Shown here: piece after piece, positions 1-8,013 of the stretch
Layout of the letters: the number at the start of each line of letters is the position of its first letter
Numbering within the stretch: position 1 is the stretch's first letter
Source of the DNA: Clostridia bacterium
Lineage (GTDB): Bacteria; Bacillota; Clostridia; Acetivibrionales; STF1-152
DNA: 49,653 nucleotides
Assembly (NCBI GenBank): GCA_028280575.1
Contig: JANQLN010000039.1
Span: forward strand, 1 to 49,653
Direction: 5' to 3'
Made by a program: the position numbers and the translations under genes
Notes under the pieces: model-generated
Told to the model about the DNA's origin: nothing
Databases searched by the model: none
The model's input: only the letters and a program-made list of their open reading frames with translations

Positions 1-1
1 T

Positions 2-145
2 GTCAGGGTGAAGTATAAAAATGATGGATTAAAGAAAATTATAGATGAAGGCATTGGACACATTGGATATTCATTCAAGAAAAATCGCGTAGAAAAAGAT
101 AAAAATGGAAGCAGGTTCAAATATCAGGCCTTGAAGGGTTCTTGA
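2..145 (+). CDS. possible 3' end of an unidentified gene (5' truncated by window)
   Basis: An open frame enters from the left edge and ends at TGA 143-145, giving 47 lysine-rich residues (contains GHIGYSFKKNRVEKDKNG). No motif is recognised. The end overlaps a minus-strand dockerin-like relic. It could be chance, since only 144 nt are visible. Confidence 0.25.
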   Translation, partial: VRVKYKNDGLKKIIDEGIGHIGYSFKKNRVEKDKNGSRFKYQALKGS

Positions 146-375
146 AAAAGCTTAATTAGCAAGTCAAACAAAACGTCCCCTTGACTTATGATATCGCCAT
201 TCCCGGAAACATCACTTATTGATCTTGCTGTTGCCCTCCTGGTTACATATTTATGTGCCTGAATAGTGCTCAATCTGCTGTTCCCAAAAAAAGAATCAAA
301 ATAAGGTTGTTTGAACCTAATAATGAAAATGACAATACAACAGCTATTTTTGGGAGGTTTGTTTTTAAATTCCAC
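124..375 (-). pseudogene. dockerin-like relic
   Basis: The minus-strand frame has no ribosome site and opens with GTG, so it is unlikely to be expressed as it stands. Its C-terminal half reads like two worn dockerin repeats: a segment with STIQAHKYVTRRAT, then DVSGNGDIISQGDVLFDLL. The second fits the calcium-loop plan D-x-N/S-x-N/D-G-x-I-x-S of type I dockerins, but the loop aspartate is displaced by one residue and the first loop is lost. Dockerins anchor enzymes to cohesins in cellulosomes. The call rests on pattern resemblance only; it could be coincidence. Confidence 0.28.
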
Positions 376-404
376 GTCAATCTTTTTTATTAAAATAAAT
401 AACT

Positions 405-537
405 GCTGGGGCGAGCAATTTGAGTTGTTATGATTTTCTTAATGGAACATACTAAATTTAGTAGTATGAATAATAAGCTTATACAACATTTAGCATGCTC
501 CTTACTTGAAATTGATTAAGGCGCAAATTGCTTGGGG
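405..537. repeat. interspersed palindromic repeat, copy A
   Basis: The element has imperfect terminal inverted repeats, GAGCAATTTG at 413-422 and CAAATTGCTT at 524-533 (9 of 10 positions pair). Its core contains AATGGAACATACTAAATTTA. The reverse complement of 45059-45148 carries the same landmarks in the same order: TGGGGC, TTAATGGAACA, CTAAATTTAG, GATTAAGGCGCAAATTG. Copy A has an extra insertion in the middle relative to copy B. No coding content. It resembles a MITE or a dispersed regulatory palindrome. Confidence 0.6.
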
Positions 538-547
538 CCTGAAGGTT

Positions 548-575
548 TTGAAATAAGGGATATTTATGTTATAAT
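548..575 (+). promoter_or_regulatory. promoter for the tmk operon
   Basis: TTGAAA (548-553), 16-nt spacer, TATAAT (570-575), about 20 nt before the tmk start. It fits a sigma-A promoter. Confidence 0.55.
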
Positions 576-596
576 TAAGATAAGAGACAGAAAAAA

Positions 597-1253
597 ATGG
601 CAGAGGCAGACAAAGAGGATATGAATAAGGCTTTGTTTATTACAGTTGAAGGAATGGACGGGTCAGGCAAGACAACACAATTTAAACTGATTGAAGAGTA
701 TCTTGTATCCAGGGGCAGGGATGTAGTTGCTGTAAGAGACCCCGGGGGTACAAGGATTGGGGAAAGGATTAGAAATATAATACTTGACCCTCATTTGCAT
801 GAGATGGATTATATAACTGAGCTTATGCTGTGTGCCTCATCCCGTGCACAATTAGTACGTCAAATAATTAAGCCTGCACTAAGTGAGGGGAAAACTGTGC
901 TTTGTGACAGGTTTATAGATTCCAATATAGCATACCAGGGGTATGGAAGGGATATTGGTGTTGATGAAATAATAAGAGTGAATAATCTTATATCAGAGAA
1001 TTTCAATCCGGACATAACATTCTTTTTCAACCTGAGCCCTGGTGAAGCTGTAAAGAGAAGAAAAAACCAGGCTTGTGACAGAATGGAAAATGAGGACATG
1101 GCCTTTCATGAGAAAGTATATGCCGGATATTTAAAGCTTGCATATGATAATCCTGAGAGGATTGTAAATATTGATTGCACAAAAGATATAGAAAGTGTTT
1201 TTAAAGATGTGTCGGATGTTTTGGATAAAAAATTTAAAGGGGAGGCTGTTTAG
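597..1253 (+). CDS. tmk: thymidylate kinase
   Basis: Phosphorylates dTMP to dTDP with ATP in the cytosol, for DNA precursor supply. The 218-residue protein has the P-loop GMDGSGKTT at residues 19-27, the DRF motif with CDRFIDSNIAYQGYGR from about residue 102, and a basic lid region near residues 150-158 (KRRKNQ). Length matches bacterial TMP kinases. The start is uncertain: ATG 597 has no clear ribosome site, and the alternative ATG 621 would give a more usual N-terminus but its AGAGG lies only 2 nt upstream. First gene of the tmk-darA-yaaR-holB-ricT operon; its stop abuts the darA start. Confidence 0.96.
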   Translation: MAEADKEDMNKALFITVEGMDGSGKTTQFKLIEEYLVSRGRDVVAVRDPGGTRIGERIRNIILDPHLHEMDYITELMLCASSRAQLVRQIIKPALSEGKTVLCDRFIDSNIAYQGYGRDIGVDEIIRVNNLISENFNPDITFFFNLSPGEAVKRRKNQACDRMENEDMAFHEKVYAGYLKLAYDNPERIVNIDCTKDIESVFKDVSDVLDKKFKGEAV

Positions 1254-1583
1254 ATGAAATTGGTATTTGCTATTGTACACGATGATGACGGGCCCAAGGT
1301 TATGGCCGGGCTTAACAAAAATGGTTTTAGTGTTACAAAGCTGTGTTCTACGGGCGGCTTTTTGAAAGCAGGGAATACTACTCTGTTGGTTGGGGTACCT
1401 AAAGATAAGGTTGACGACGCTATAAAAATTATTAAGGAAAAATCAAAAAGCCGAAAACAGATGGCAAATTCTTCCCTTACTTCCAGTGGAACTGCTGATA
1501 TGTTTGTGCCTTACCCTGTAGAGGTTATATTCGGGGGTGCCACAATTTTTGTTTTGGATGTGGAACGATTCGAAAAGGTTTAA
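1254..1583 (+). CDS. darA: PII-like cyclic di-AMP receptor DarA (YaaQ family)
   Basis: Small cytosolic PII-like signal protein that binds cyclic di-AMP in Gram-positive bacteria; its downstream target is not well defined. The 109 residues carry the family signature STGGFLKAGNTTLLVGV near residues 33-49 and the C-terminal YPVEVIFGGATIFVLDVERF. ATG 1254 directly follows the tmk stop, with GGGGAGG about 8 nt upstream. Position between tmk and yaaR matches Bacillus subtilis, which supports the call. Confidence 0.93.
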   Translation: MKLVFAIVHDDDGPKVMAGLNKNGFSVTKLCSTGGFLKAGNTTLLVGVPKDKVDDAIKIIKEKSKSRKQMANSSLTSSGTADMFVPYPVEVIFGGATIFVLDVERFEKV

Positions 1584-1598
1584 CTCCCGGGAGAAAAA

Positions 1599-2051
1599 AT
1601 GAAGATTAAAAAAACAGGAGACAGGGTTGCTTCATCGGGCAGTAAAATGGAAGGAGCTTCGCTGAAAAAAAATAGTGTAGACAAGGCAGATTTTTTAAAG
1701 CAGCTGAATCGTGTCGAGAGTAAAGCTCATAAATTGGAAATGGAGGCGCTTGTCCAAAAGATTATTGAGCAGGGAGAAAGGCTTGCTCAAAAAAAGGATT
1801 TAAAGGAATTAAGGTCTTATAGAAAACTGATTTCAGGTTTTATGGATAGGATATTATCCGGAGCCTATGAATTTACAAGAAATGATTTTGTGGATAAACG
1901 TGGAAGGCATAAGGTGTATTCAATAATCAGGAAAGTTAACAGTGAACTTGATATGATTGCAAAAGATTTGATTGAATCGGAAAGAAAAAATATTGATATA
2001 TTGCAAAAGATTGATACAATTAAGGGATTGATACTTGATATTGAGCTCTAG
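1599..2051 (+). CDS. yaaR: YaaR family protein (DUF327)
   Basis: Uncharacterised conserved Firmicutes protein. The 150 residues are mostly charged and helical, with the family-like stretch LRSYRKLISGFMDRILSGAY followed by GRHKVYSIIRKVNSELD. No membrane segment, signal peptide or catalytic motif is visible. GGGAG lies about 9 nt before ATG 1599. It sits between darA and holB, as in Bacillus, which is the strongest support for identity. Biological role unknown. Confidence 0.85.
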   Translation: MKIKKTGDRVASSGSKMEGASLKKNSVDKADFLKQLNRVESKAHKLEMEALVQKIIEQGERLAQKKDLKELRSYRKLISGFMDRILSGAYEFTRNDFVDKRGRHKVYSIIRKVNSELDMIAKDLIESERKNIDILQKIDTIKGLILDIEL

Positions 2052-2134
2052 AAGAAGAATTGCTCCCGGAAGCTTTTTATAAAAGTCATGTACATTTGTG
2101 AGACTTTGCGGATGGAGTGTCGAAGGAATATTAA

Positions 2135-3106
2135 ATGAAAACAAAAATATTTGAAAATATTATTGGACAAAAGAAGGTTTTACATTTACTTGAAAATACC
2201 ATAAGGAATAATAAAATTGGACATGCTTATATTTTTACCGGTCCGAAAGGAATAGGAAAAAGGACAATTGCAGGCGGATTTGCCAGGGGGCTGCTGTGTT
2301 CTGATCCTGACAGCTCATTTGTATGCGGCTCGTGCAAAGCCTGCCGGCTGGTAGAAAATAAATCAAGCCCGGATATATATATAATAGATGCAGACGGGAA
2401 GAAAATAGGAATTGATGAGATAAGGGCAATACAGGAACATATAATAAAAAAGCCTCTTTATTCTAAAAGAAAGGCTTACCTGATTTTTGACAGCGATAAA
2501 ATGACTGTGCAAGCGCAAAATGCGCTGCTTAAAACCCTTGAAGATCCTCCCGGATATGCTGTGATAATTATGACCGCTGCTTCATATGAGGCCCTTAAGG
2601 AAACAATAAGGTCCAGGGCCGTAAGGCTTGCGCTTACAAGGAATTCAAACGAGGAGGTAAAAGCTTTTATTGAAAGCGCTGTGGGAAATACCTGTGATAC
2701 CGGTTTTATAACAGCGTATTCAGACGGTATAATTGGACGTGCTCTTGAACTTGCACAATCTGAAAAAGTCCAATGCTTACGTGACGAGGTGCTGGAAATT
2801 ATTATTAATCCTGACCATACCCATTTTGAATATTTGGAGCAAAATAAAGAGAATATAGGTCAAATACTTGATATGTTCATTTTATTTTATAGGGATATTT
2901 TATTGTTACTTATGAATTGCCCTGAAAGTAAGTTGATTAATTCGGACAAAAAGGATATTATATTTAATAACATTAATAAATACAGCGTAAAAAGAGTAAT
3001 AGATTTAATTAAAACAGTTGAGCAAACGAGAAAAAAACTCGAATTTAACACTAATTACCAGCTGACATTGGAAGTATTGCTGATGAACATACAGGAGGAC
3101 AAATAG
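2135..3106 (+). CDS. holB: DNA polymerase III subunit delta prime
   Basis: Clamp-loader subunit that helps load the beta clamp onto primed DNA. The 323-residue protein has the P-loop GPKGIGKRT at residues 36-44 and a zinc site made by C55, C64, C67 and C70 (CGSCKAC), followed by SSPDIYIID and the AQNALLKTLEDPP motif. The sensor motif, usually SRC, reads SRA. AAGGA lies just before ATG 2135. The stop codon abuts the ricT start, indicating tight coupling in the operon. Confidence 0.95.
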   Translation: MKTKIFENIIGQKKVLHLLENTIRNNKIGHAYIFTGPKGIGKRTIAGGFARGLLCSDPDSSFVCGSCKACRLVENKSSPDIYIIDADGKKIGIDEIRAIQEHIIKKPLYSKRKAYLIFDSDKMTVQAQNALLKTLEDPPGYAVIIMTAASYEALKETIRSRAVRLALTRNSNEEVKAFIESAVGNTCDTGFITAYSDGIIGRALELAQSEKVQCLRDEVLEIIINPDHTHFEYLEQNKENIGQILDMFILFYRDILLLLMNCPESKLINSDKKDIIFNNINKYSVKRVIDLIKTVEQTRKKLEFNTNYQLTLEVLLMNIQEDK

Positions 3107-3976
3107 ATGGTAACAGTAGTAGGAGTAAGATTTAAGAAGGCCGGTAAGATATACTACTTTGATCCTGGTGATTTCAATATAAATGAGGGGTCCCATGTTA
3201 TTGTTGAAACTGCCAGGGGTATTGAGTTTGGGAATGTGGTTATTCCAAAAAGAGATGTTGGAGAGGAGGAGATAGTTTCACCCCTTAAGAAAGTTATAAG
3301 AATTGCTACCGAAGCAGACGAGAAAGCCGAGAGTGAAAACAGGAAGAGAGAAATTGAGGCATTTAATACCTGTGTCAAAAAAATCAGTAAGCACAAACTG
3401 GATATGAAGCTTATTGATGTTGAGTATACATTTGACAATAACAAAATACTTTTTTATTTTACTGCGGACGGAAGAGTTGATTTCAGGGAGCTGGTAAAGG
3501 ACCTGGCAGCCGTATTCAAGACCAGGATTGAATTAAGGCAAATAGGTGTCAGGGATGAGTCTAAAATGATGGGTGGAATTGGAGTATGCGGAAGAGTACT
3601 TTGCTGCAATTCCTTTCTTGGAGATTTTGAACCTGTATCAATAAAAATGGCAAAAGAGCAGGGGCTTTCATTGAATCCTTGTAAAATTTCCGGATGCTGC
3701 GGAAGACTCATGTGCTGTTTAAGGTATGAGCAGGAGGTTTATGAGGATTTAAATAAAAAGGTGCCAAAGGAAGGGGCTATAGTAGAAACACCGGAAGGAC
3801 AAGGTATAGTTACGGACGTGGGACTTTTAAAGGAAGTTATCAAAGTAAAGCTGGATAAAGGCAGTGAGACGGGAATACAGGTTTTTAAACCCTGTCAGGT
3901 AAGAGTTATAAAAGATGGAAGAAAAAAAGAAGATGATTTGGATAATGATGAAGACTTAAAGCAGCTTGAAGACTGA
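3107..3976 (+). CDS. ricT: PSP1 C-terminal domain protein RicT (YaaT family)
   Basis: Homologue of the B. subtilis Y-complex subunit YaaT/RicT, which with RicA and RicF carries iron-sulfur clusters and affects RNase Y, biofilm and sporulation. The 289 residues show the PSP1-type middle region and two dense cysteine groups: CGRVLCC from residue 161 and CKISGCCGRLMCC at about 192-204, matching the cluster-binding cysteines. ATG 3107 follows the holB stop directly, with AGGAGG inside the holB end. In Bacillus the next genes would be yabA and the methyltransferase gene; here an iron region follows instead. Confidence 0.93.
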   Translation: MVTVVGVRFKKAGKIYYFDPGDFNINEGSHVIVETARGIEFGNVVIPKRDVGEEEIVSPLKKVIRIATEADEKAESENRKREIEAFNTCVKKISKHKLDMKLIDVEYTFDNNKILFYFTADGRVDFRELVKDLAAVFKTRIELRQIGVRDESKMMGGIGVCGRVLCCNSFLGDFEPVSIKMAKEQGLSLNPCKISGCCGRLMCCLRYEQEVYEDLNKKVPKEGAIVETPEGQGIVTDVGLLKEVIKVKLDKGSETGIQVFKPCQVRVIKDGRKKEDDLDNDEDLKQLED

Positions 3977-3997
3977 AGCTTGATAGAATATCCTTAA

Positions 3998-4035
3998 TTT
4001 ATGTAATATGGCTTTTGAAAGTCATATTACATAAA
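3998..4035 (+). terminator. hairpin at the end of the tmk-ricT operon
   Basis: Inverted repeat of 15-nt arms (TTTATGTAATATGGC at 3998-4012 and GTCATATTACATAAA at 4021-4035, one G-T pair) with an 8-nt loop, 20 nt after the ricT stop. The stem is AT-rich and no T-run follows on either side, so terminator strength is uncertain. Confidence 0.45.
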
Positions 4036-4064
4036 CTGTTACTGTGCATTTTACACAATTATTG

Positions 4065-4093
4065 TTGCAATTTGGGAATAGATAATATATAAT
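4065..4093 (+). promoter_or_regulatory. promoter for the ferredoxin gene
   Basis: TTGCAA (4065-4070), 17-nt spacer, TATAAT (4088-4093). The roughly 100-nt leader that follows contains paired arms ACTCCATT (4120-4127) and AATGGAGT (4167-4174), which could form a large hairpin ending before the ribosome site. Confidence 0.5.
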
Positions 4094-4188
4094 TCAACTT
4101 GAATTAAATAAATATAAGCACTCCATTTCATAAATCTGTATTTGTGGATTGCAGTAGATTTTTTTCAATGGAGTATTATAGCTTCTAA

Positions 4189-4371
<183 letters not shown>

Positions 4372-4390
4372 GCTTTGAAATATTTGCTGC

Positions 4391-4424
4391 AAAAAGGATC
4401 GTATATAAAATACGGTCCTTTTTG
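4391..4424 (+). terminator. intrinsic terminator after ferredoxin
   Basis: Stem AAAAAGGATCGTAT / ATACGGTCCTTTTT (14 bp, one G-T pair), short loop, then TTTTTGCTTTT. Good rho-independent terminator on the plus strand. Confidence 0.85.
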
Positions 4425-4476
4425 CTTTTGACCGCACCCATTAAGGCTAAAAATATCCCGTCAAAAAATTTATTTG

Positions 4477-4505
4477 TTGACATCAATTACTGGTTCTGAT
4501 AAAAT
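4477..4505 (+). promoter_or_regulatory. promoter upstream of the feoA relic
   Basis: Perfect TTGACA (4477-4482), 17-nt spacer, TAAAAT (4500-4505). One of the best sigma-A matches in the window, yet the gene it would serve is broken. Confidence 0.6.
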
Positions 4506-4521
4506 GTTAGGCAAAACTAAC
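4506..4521 (+). promoter_or_regulatory. candidate DtxR/MntR-type operator
   Basis: GTTAGGCAAAACTAAC is an inverted repeat (GTTAG/CTAAC) immediately after the -10 box. It resembles the TTAGGC-centred operators of DtxR-family metal repressors. The repressor is not encoded here; assignment is by resemblance. Confidence 0.4.
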
Positions 4522-4575
4522 TTGAGTATTCTAATTGTCGCAGGAAAGATGTTTAATTTGAAAGGGGTGCAAACC

Positions 4576-4731
4576 ATGTCTTTAACAATGCTTCTCTAAG
4601 GCAGAGAGGCAGTTATAAATGCTTGCAGGGCAAAAGATGATACAGGGCAAGATATCAAAAGAGAAAGTCACGAAAAGCCTTCGGCGGCTTTTACAGAAAC
4701 AAATTATGAATATGTTTTATGCATAAAATAA
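4576..4731 (+). pseudogene. FeoA-like pseudogene
   Basis: A normal ribosome site AAAGGGG (4561-4567) precedes ATG 4576, but codon 8 is TAA. Read through the stop, the frame gives MSLTMLL, stop, then GREAVINACRAKDDT. Spacing and residues match the start of FeoA proteins, where Gly at position 9-10 is followed 11 residues later by KDxT. The frame then diverges and ends at 4731, so the beta-barrel core is gone. FeoA is the small cytosolic partner of the FeoB ferrous iron channel. An inverted repeat AAAAGCC/GGCTTTT at about 4674-4693 lies inside the relic. Confidence 0.5.
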
Positions 4732-4749
4732 AAAAGCAGAAAAAATTTT

Positions 4750-4790
4750 ATCATTTATATGATAATGATAATCAATATCATATAAATGAT
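4750..4790. promoter_or_regulatory. long palindrome with Fur box
   Basis: Perfect 15-bp inverted arms ATCATTTATATGATA (4750-4764) and TATCATATAAATGAT (4776-4790) enclose an 11-nt centre. The 19-mer GATAATGATAATCAATATC at 4761-4779 matches the classical Fur box GATAATGATAATCATTATC at 17 positions or more. It lies a few nt before the ribosome site of the DUF2325 gene, so Fur with Fe2+ should repress the heme/iron operon. Confidence 0.8.
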
Positions 4791-4804
4791 ATAGGAGGTT
4801 TATG

Positions 4805-5095
4805 ATGAGTGTTGTACTGATAGGCGGGCATGATAGGATGCACGTAGAGTATAAGGATATCGGCGATAAATATGGATATAAATTGAAGATATTTACACAG
4901 CTGGAGACCAGATTTGAAAAGAAAATAGGTTCTCCGGATGCTATTATTCTTTTTACAAATACAGTGTCCCATAAAATGATTCGTACTGCTTTGAAAAAAG
5001 CAAAAAAAAGTAAAATACCGGTGATAAGATGCCATACAAGCAGCGGGTTTTCTCTTGAAGAGACATTAAAAACCCTGGATAAGGTAGTAAGCTGA
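4805..5095 (+). CDS. DUF2325 domain protein, first gene of the iron operon
   Basis: A 96-residue protein starting MSVVLIGGHDRM, the typical opening of DUF2325 proteins, with a Rossmann-like alternation and a central DAIILFTNTVSHKMIR. The function of the family is unknown. AGGAGG at 4793-4798 favours ATG 4805 (6 nt) over ATG 4802 (3 nt). It sits directly behind the Fur palindrome and 37 nt before the lipoprotein gene, so it is co-expressed with iron/heme uptake. A small cytosolic metal- or heme-related partner is possible, but that is inference from context. Confidence 0.85.
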   Translation: MSVVLIGGHDRMHVEYKDIGDKYGYKLKIFTQLETRFEKKIGSPDAIILFTNTVSHKMIRTALKKAKKSKIPVIRCHTSSGFSLEETLKTLDKVVS

Positions 5096-5132
5096 AAATG
5101 ACACAGAACAAAAAATTATGGAGGATAATATA

Positions 5133-6146
5133 ATGAGATTAAAAAAGAGAAGCAACATATTGATTGCATCAATCGGCATATTGATGTTTATTACGGTGGT
5201 TTTAAGCGGGTGCAAGGCCAAGGAAGCCGAGGAAACGGAAAAGCGGATGGAAACAACAACAGAAATTACGGCTTCTGCAACTGTTGAGCCGACTGTTACA
5301 AAAGAAGAGGAGAAACAATTGATCCTGACAGAAGCTGACGGTACGGAGGTTGTTTTTGAAAAAATGCCGGAAAAAATAGTAGTCATATCCTATGCTACGT
5401 CAACAATCATGGATTCATTGGGAATCAACCTGGCAGGAATATCGTCCACGAAGAGGCAATTGACGGAAACACTGAAAGCTTTGCCAATGGTGGGAATTCC
5501 AATGAGGCCTGATATAGAGAAAATCCTTACAATTGAACCTGACCTTGTTATCATGTCCCATGTTTTCAAGGGAGCCCAGGAAAAAATGTTCCGGGATAAT
5601 GGTTTAAAAGCATATTTTATAAATAATCAGGGATACAATGATACCATTGATAATATAAGAATGTTCGGAGATTTCTTTAACAAATCTGAAAAAGCGGAAG
5701 GATTAATAGATGATATAAAGGAAAGAGAGGAAAAGATACTTAACGGTATTAAAGGCAAATCTTCACCCAAAGTACTGATAATTTTCGGAACAACCCAGTC
5801 ATTTCAAATGGCAACATCCTATTCCTATTCGGGTTCCATGGTCAAAATGCTTGGTGGTGACAATATTTCAGATATGGTGAAAAGTACAGAAAACTCTTAT
5901 CTTCCGCTTAGTGTTGAAAATGTTATCCTGCAAAATCCCGATATTATACTCAGAATTACACATGGCAGCTGGGAAAGTGTTAAGGATTCATTTAAAAGCG
6001 AATTTGAAGATAATGACCTTTGGAATACGGTAAGCGCAGTAAAAAACAAAAGGGTATATGACCTTGATCCCGGTCTTTTTCATGCCAATCCTGGCATGAA
6101 GGTAATAGATGCGCTGGAGTATCTTGCCGGTATTATGTATCCATAG
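5133..6146 (+). CDS. iron/heme ABC transporter substrate-binding lipoprotein
   Basis: Extracellular lipoprotein of 337 residues that would bind a ferric chelate or heme and deliver it to the FecCD permease. A signal peptide ends in the lipobox VVLSGC with lipidated C27, followed by a Glu/Thr-rich linker (about 28-60) and a type III binding domain (TroA/FecB-like; PEKIVVISYATSTIMDSLG, IEPDLVIMS). The start is ATG 5133 because the ribosome site GGAGG (5120-5124) overlaps the upstream ATG 5118. Substrate cannot be read from sequence; heme is suggested by the HutW-like gene downstream. Confidence 0.9.
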   Translation: MRLKKRSNILIASIGILMFITVVLSGCKAKEAEETEKRMETTTEITASATVEPTVTKEEEKQLILTEADGTEVVFEKMPEKIVVISYATSTIMDSLGINLAGISSTKRQLTETLKALPMVGIPMRPDIEKILTIEPDLVIMSHVFKGAQEKMFRDNGLKAYFINNQGYNDTIDNIRMFGDFFNKSEKAEGLIDDIKEREEKILNGIKGKSSPKVLIIFGTTQSFQMATSYSYSGSMVKMLGGDNISDMVKSTENSYLPLSVENVILQNPDIILRITHGSWESVKDSFKSEFEDNDLWNTVSAVKNKRVYDLDPGLFHANPGMKVIDALEYLAGIMYP

Positions 6147-6177
6147 AAAAATCCGGGAAAGGGGAATTTTTTAATTC

Positions 6178-7206
6178 GTGAATACAAAGCAGATTATTGG
6201 TTGCAAAAAAAACGACAAGAGATACATAACAAGAATACTCACTTTGATTATAAGCATTTTGCTTCTAATTTTAATTGCCATTGTATCGGTAGGTTTTGGA
6301 AGTGTGAAGTTCGAATTGAATGAGGTTTGGGAAACTATCCTAGGCAGGGGGAGCAGTGCCGCAAGTGCGATTATTTTCAAATCCAGGATTCCAAGGGCAA
6401 TCATATCAATAGTGGTTGGAATGAATCTGGCGATTGCGGGAGCTTTATTACAGGCCGTAATGAGGAACCCCCTCGCCGATCCGGGTATTATTGGTGTATC
6501 AAGCGGAGCGGCATTGGCTTCGGTAATACTCCTTCTTGCTTTACCTCAGCACGCAGGGCTGTTGTCCCTTGGAGCCTTTATAGGAGGTACTCTTGCCAGC
6601 TTTTTTGTATATATACTGGCTTACAAAAGGAGCTTCGAACCCGTAAGGATTGTGCTTGCGGGCATAGCAGTCAATGCTGTGCTGGGAGCGGGAATATCGC
6701 TTCTTTCACTGCTTTACAGCGACAGGATTCAAAGTGCAATGTTATGGCTGAACGGAAGCATAGCGGGGAAAACGTGGAATCAGGTAAGGCTTTTGATACC
6801 ATATAGCGCAGCGGGGCTTATTGCAGCTTTTTTATCTGTAAATCTTGCCAATACGCTGCTGCTGGGTGATGATACGGCAAAGAGCCTCGGTGTAAGGCTT
6901 GGGACGGTGCGCATTTTTCTTTGCATAGTTGCTGCATTCCTTACCGGTGTTTCCGTAGCTACGATAGGTATTATAGGCTTCATTGGACTTATTGTACCAC
7001 ATGTTGCCAGATTGCTTGTGGGATCGGACTACAGGTTTTTATTGCCTGCAAGTGCTGTTATGGGAGCAATTTTATTGCTTGTAGCAGATACTGTTGCCAG
7101 ATCCGCATTCAGTCCCCTGGAGCTGCCTGCGGGGATAATAATGGCAATAGCAGGAGGGCCGTTTTTCATTTATCTTATGAGGAAAAGGAGATCATATCAA
7201 TTATGA
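6178..7206 (+). CDS. FecCD-family iron/heme ABC permease
   Basis: Inner-membrane permease of 342 residues with about ten hydrophobic segments. FecCD/BtuC landmarks are visible: RIPRAIISIVVGMNLAIAGA, QAVMRNPLADPGIIGVSSGA, and GFIGLIVPHVARLLVG near the C-terminus, the loop that docks the ATPase. GTG 6178 is the only reasonable start; AAAGGGG lies about 14 nt upstream. Its stop overlaps the ATPase start by 4 nt (ATGA), so the two are translationally coupled. Confidence 0.93.
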   Translation: MNTKQIIGCKKNDKRYITRILTLIISILLLILIAIVSVGFGSVKFELNEVWETILGRGSSAASAIIFKSRIPRAIISIVVGMNLAIAGALLQAVMRNPLADPGIIGVSSGAALASVILLLALPQHAGLLSLGAFIGGTLASFFVYILAYKRSFEPVRIVLAGIAVNAVLGAGISLLSLLYSDRIQSAMLWLNGSIAGKTWNQVRLLIPYSAAGLIAAFLSVNLANTLLLGDDTAKSLGVRLGTVRIFLCIVAAFLTGVSVATIGIIGFIGLIVPHVARLLVGSDYRFLLPASAVMGAILLLVADTVARSAFSPLELPAGIIMAIAGGPFFIYLMRKRRSYQL

Positions 7207-7985
7207 TTGCATGTAATAAAATCCAGATAGATTATGGCAGGAATTTTGAACTAAAAAGCCTGTGTTTTTCCATTAAGAAAGGACAGATGGTTTCGCTGGT
7301 CGGTCCTAACGGTTCCGGTAAAACCACTGTATTAAAAGCAATGTCCAGACTGCTGCCCTTAAAAAGCGGATATGTGTATCTGGATGGAATGGATATTAAT
7401 AAACAGTGCACGAGGAAAATTGCTAAAAAAATGGCTGTTTTATCCCAGCATAATGTTATTCCCCCGGATTTTACCGTTGAAGAATTGGTCTCATATGGCA
7501 GAGTGCCGCACAGGGGGCTTCTTGAGTGGTCAGGTGCCAAGGATAAAAAAATTGTAGAGTGGGCCATGTGCCAGACAGGAATAGAAAGCTTTTCCGCCAG
7601 GAAGGTTAACACCCTGTCAGGAGGTGAAAGGCAAAAAGTATGGATAGCAATGGCACTTGCACAGGAGCCTGATATCCTGCTGCTTGACGAACCCACAACC
7701 TTTCTTGATATTTGCCATCAGCTGGAGGTTATGGAGCTTGTAAGGAAATTAAACCTTGAATACAAAATAACGGTTCTAATGGTTTTACATGATTTGAACC
7801 AGGCAGCAAAATACAGCCAGCGGATGATTGCTTTAAAGAATGGAAGAATTGTTGCTGACGGAAGCCCGGACCAGGTTTTAACAGAGAATTTTTTAGAGGA
7901 GGTTTACTGTATCCATTCTGAGGTGAGATTGGATATGAATACAGGAAAGCCGTTCTTTAATCCCGTTGGACTGCTTAAAAAATAA
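7203..7985 (+). CDS. iron/heme ABC transporter ATP-binding protein
   Basis: Cytoplasmic ATPase of 260 residues that drives the FecCD permease. Walker A GPNGSGKTT is at residues 34-42, signature LSGGERQ at 138-144, Walker B ILLLDEPTTFLD at about 159-170, and the switch His in VLHDLNQ near 195. It matches FecE/BtuD-type proteins. The start is ATG 7203 overlapping the permease stop; the open frame extends far upstream only inside the permease gene and that part is not coding. Followed at 28 nt by the flavodoxin gene. Confidence 0.94.
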   Translation: MIACNKIQIDYGRNFELKSLCFSIKKGQMVSLVGPNGSGKTTVLKAMSRLLPLKSGYVYLDGMDINKQCTRKIAKKMAVLSQHNVIPPDFTVEELVSYGRVPHRGLLEWSGAKDKKIVEWAMCQTGIESFSARKVNTLSGGERQKVWIAMALAQEPDILLLDEPTTFLDICHQLEVMELVRKLNLEYKITVLMVLHDLNQAAKYSQRMIALKNGRIVADGSPDQVLTENFLEEVYCIHSEVRLDMNTGKPFFNPVGLLKK

Positions 7986-8013
7986 AAGGAACAAATTTAG
8001 AGGAGGTTATTAT

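Larger units (their letters stand above)
146..596. other. intergenic region upstream of tmk
   Basis: About 450 bp without a supportable live gene. It holds most of the dockerin-like relic, copy A of a palindromic repeat (about 405-537) and the tmk promoter. Confidence 0.6.

Noticed and set aside
6327-6806. 159-codon plus-strand frame inside the FecCD permease gene
   Set aside because: Composition is not protein-like and the permease in another frame is unambiguous.
6921-7202. Long upstream extension of the ABC ATPase frame inside the permease gene
   Set aside because: It is a cysteine-rich shadow frame of the permease; the ATPase starts normally at ATG 7203 with the usual ATGA overlap.
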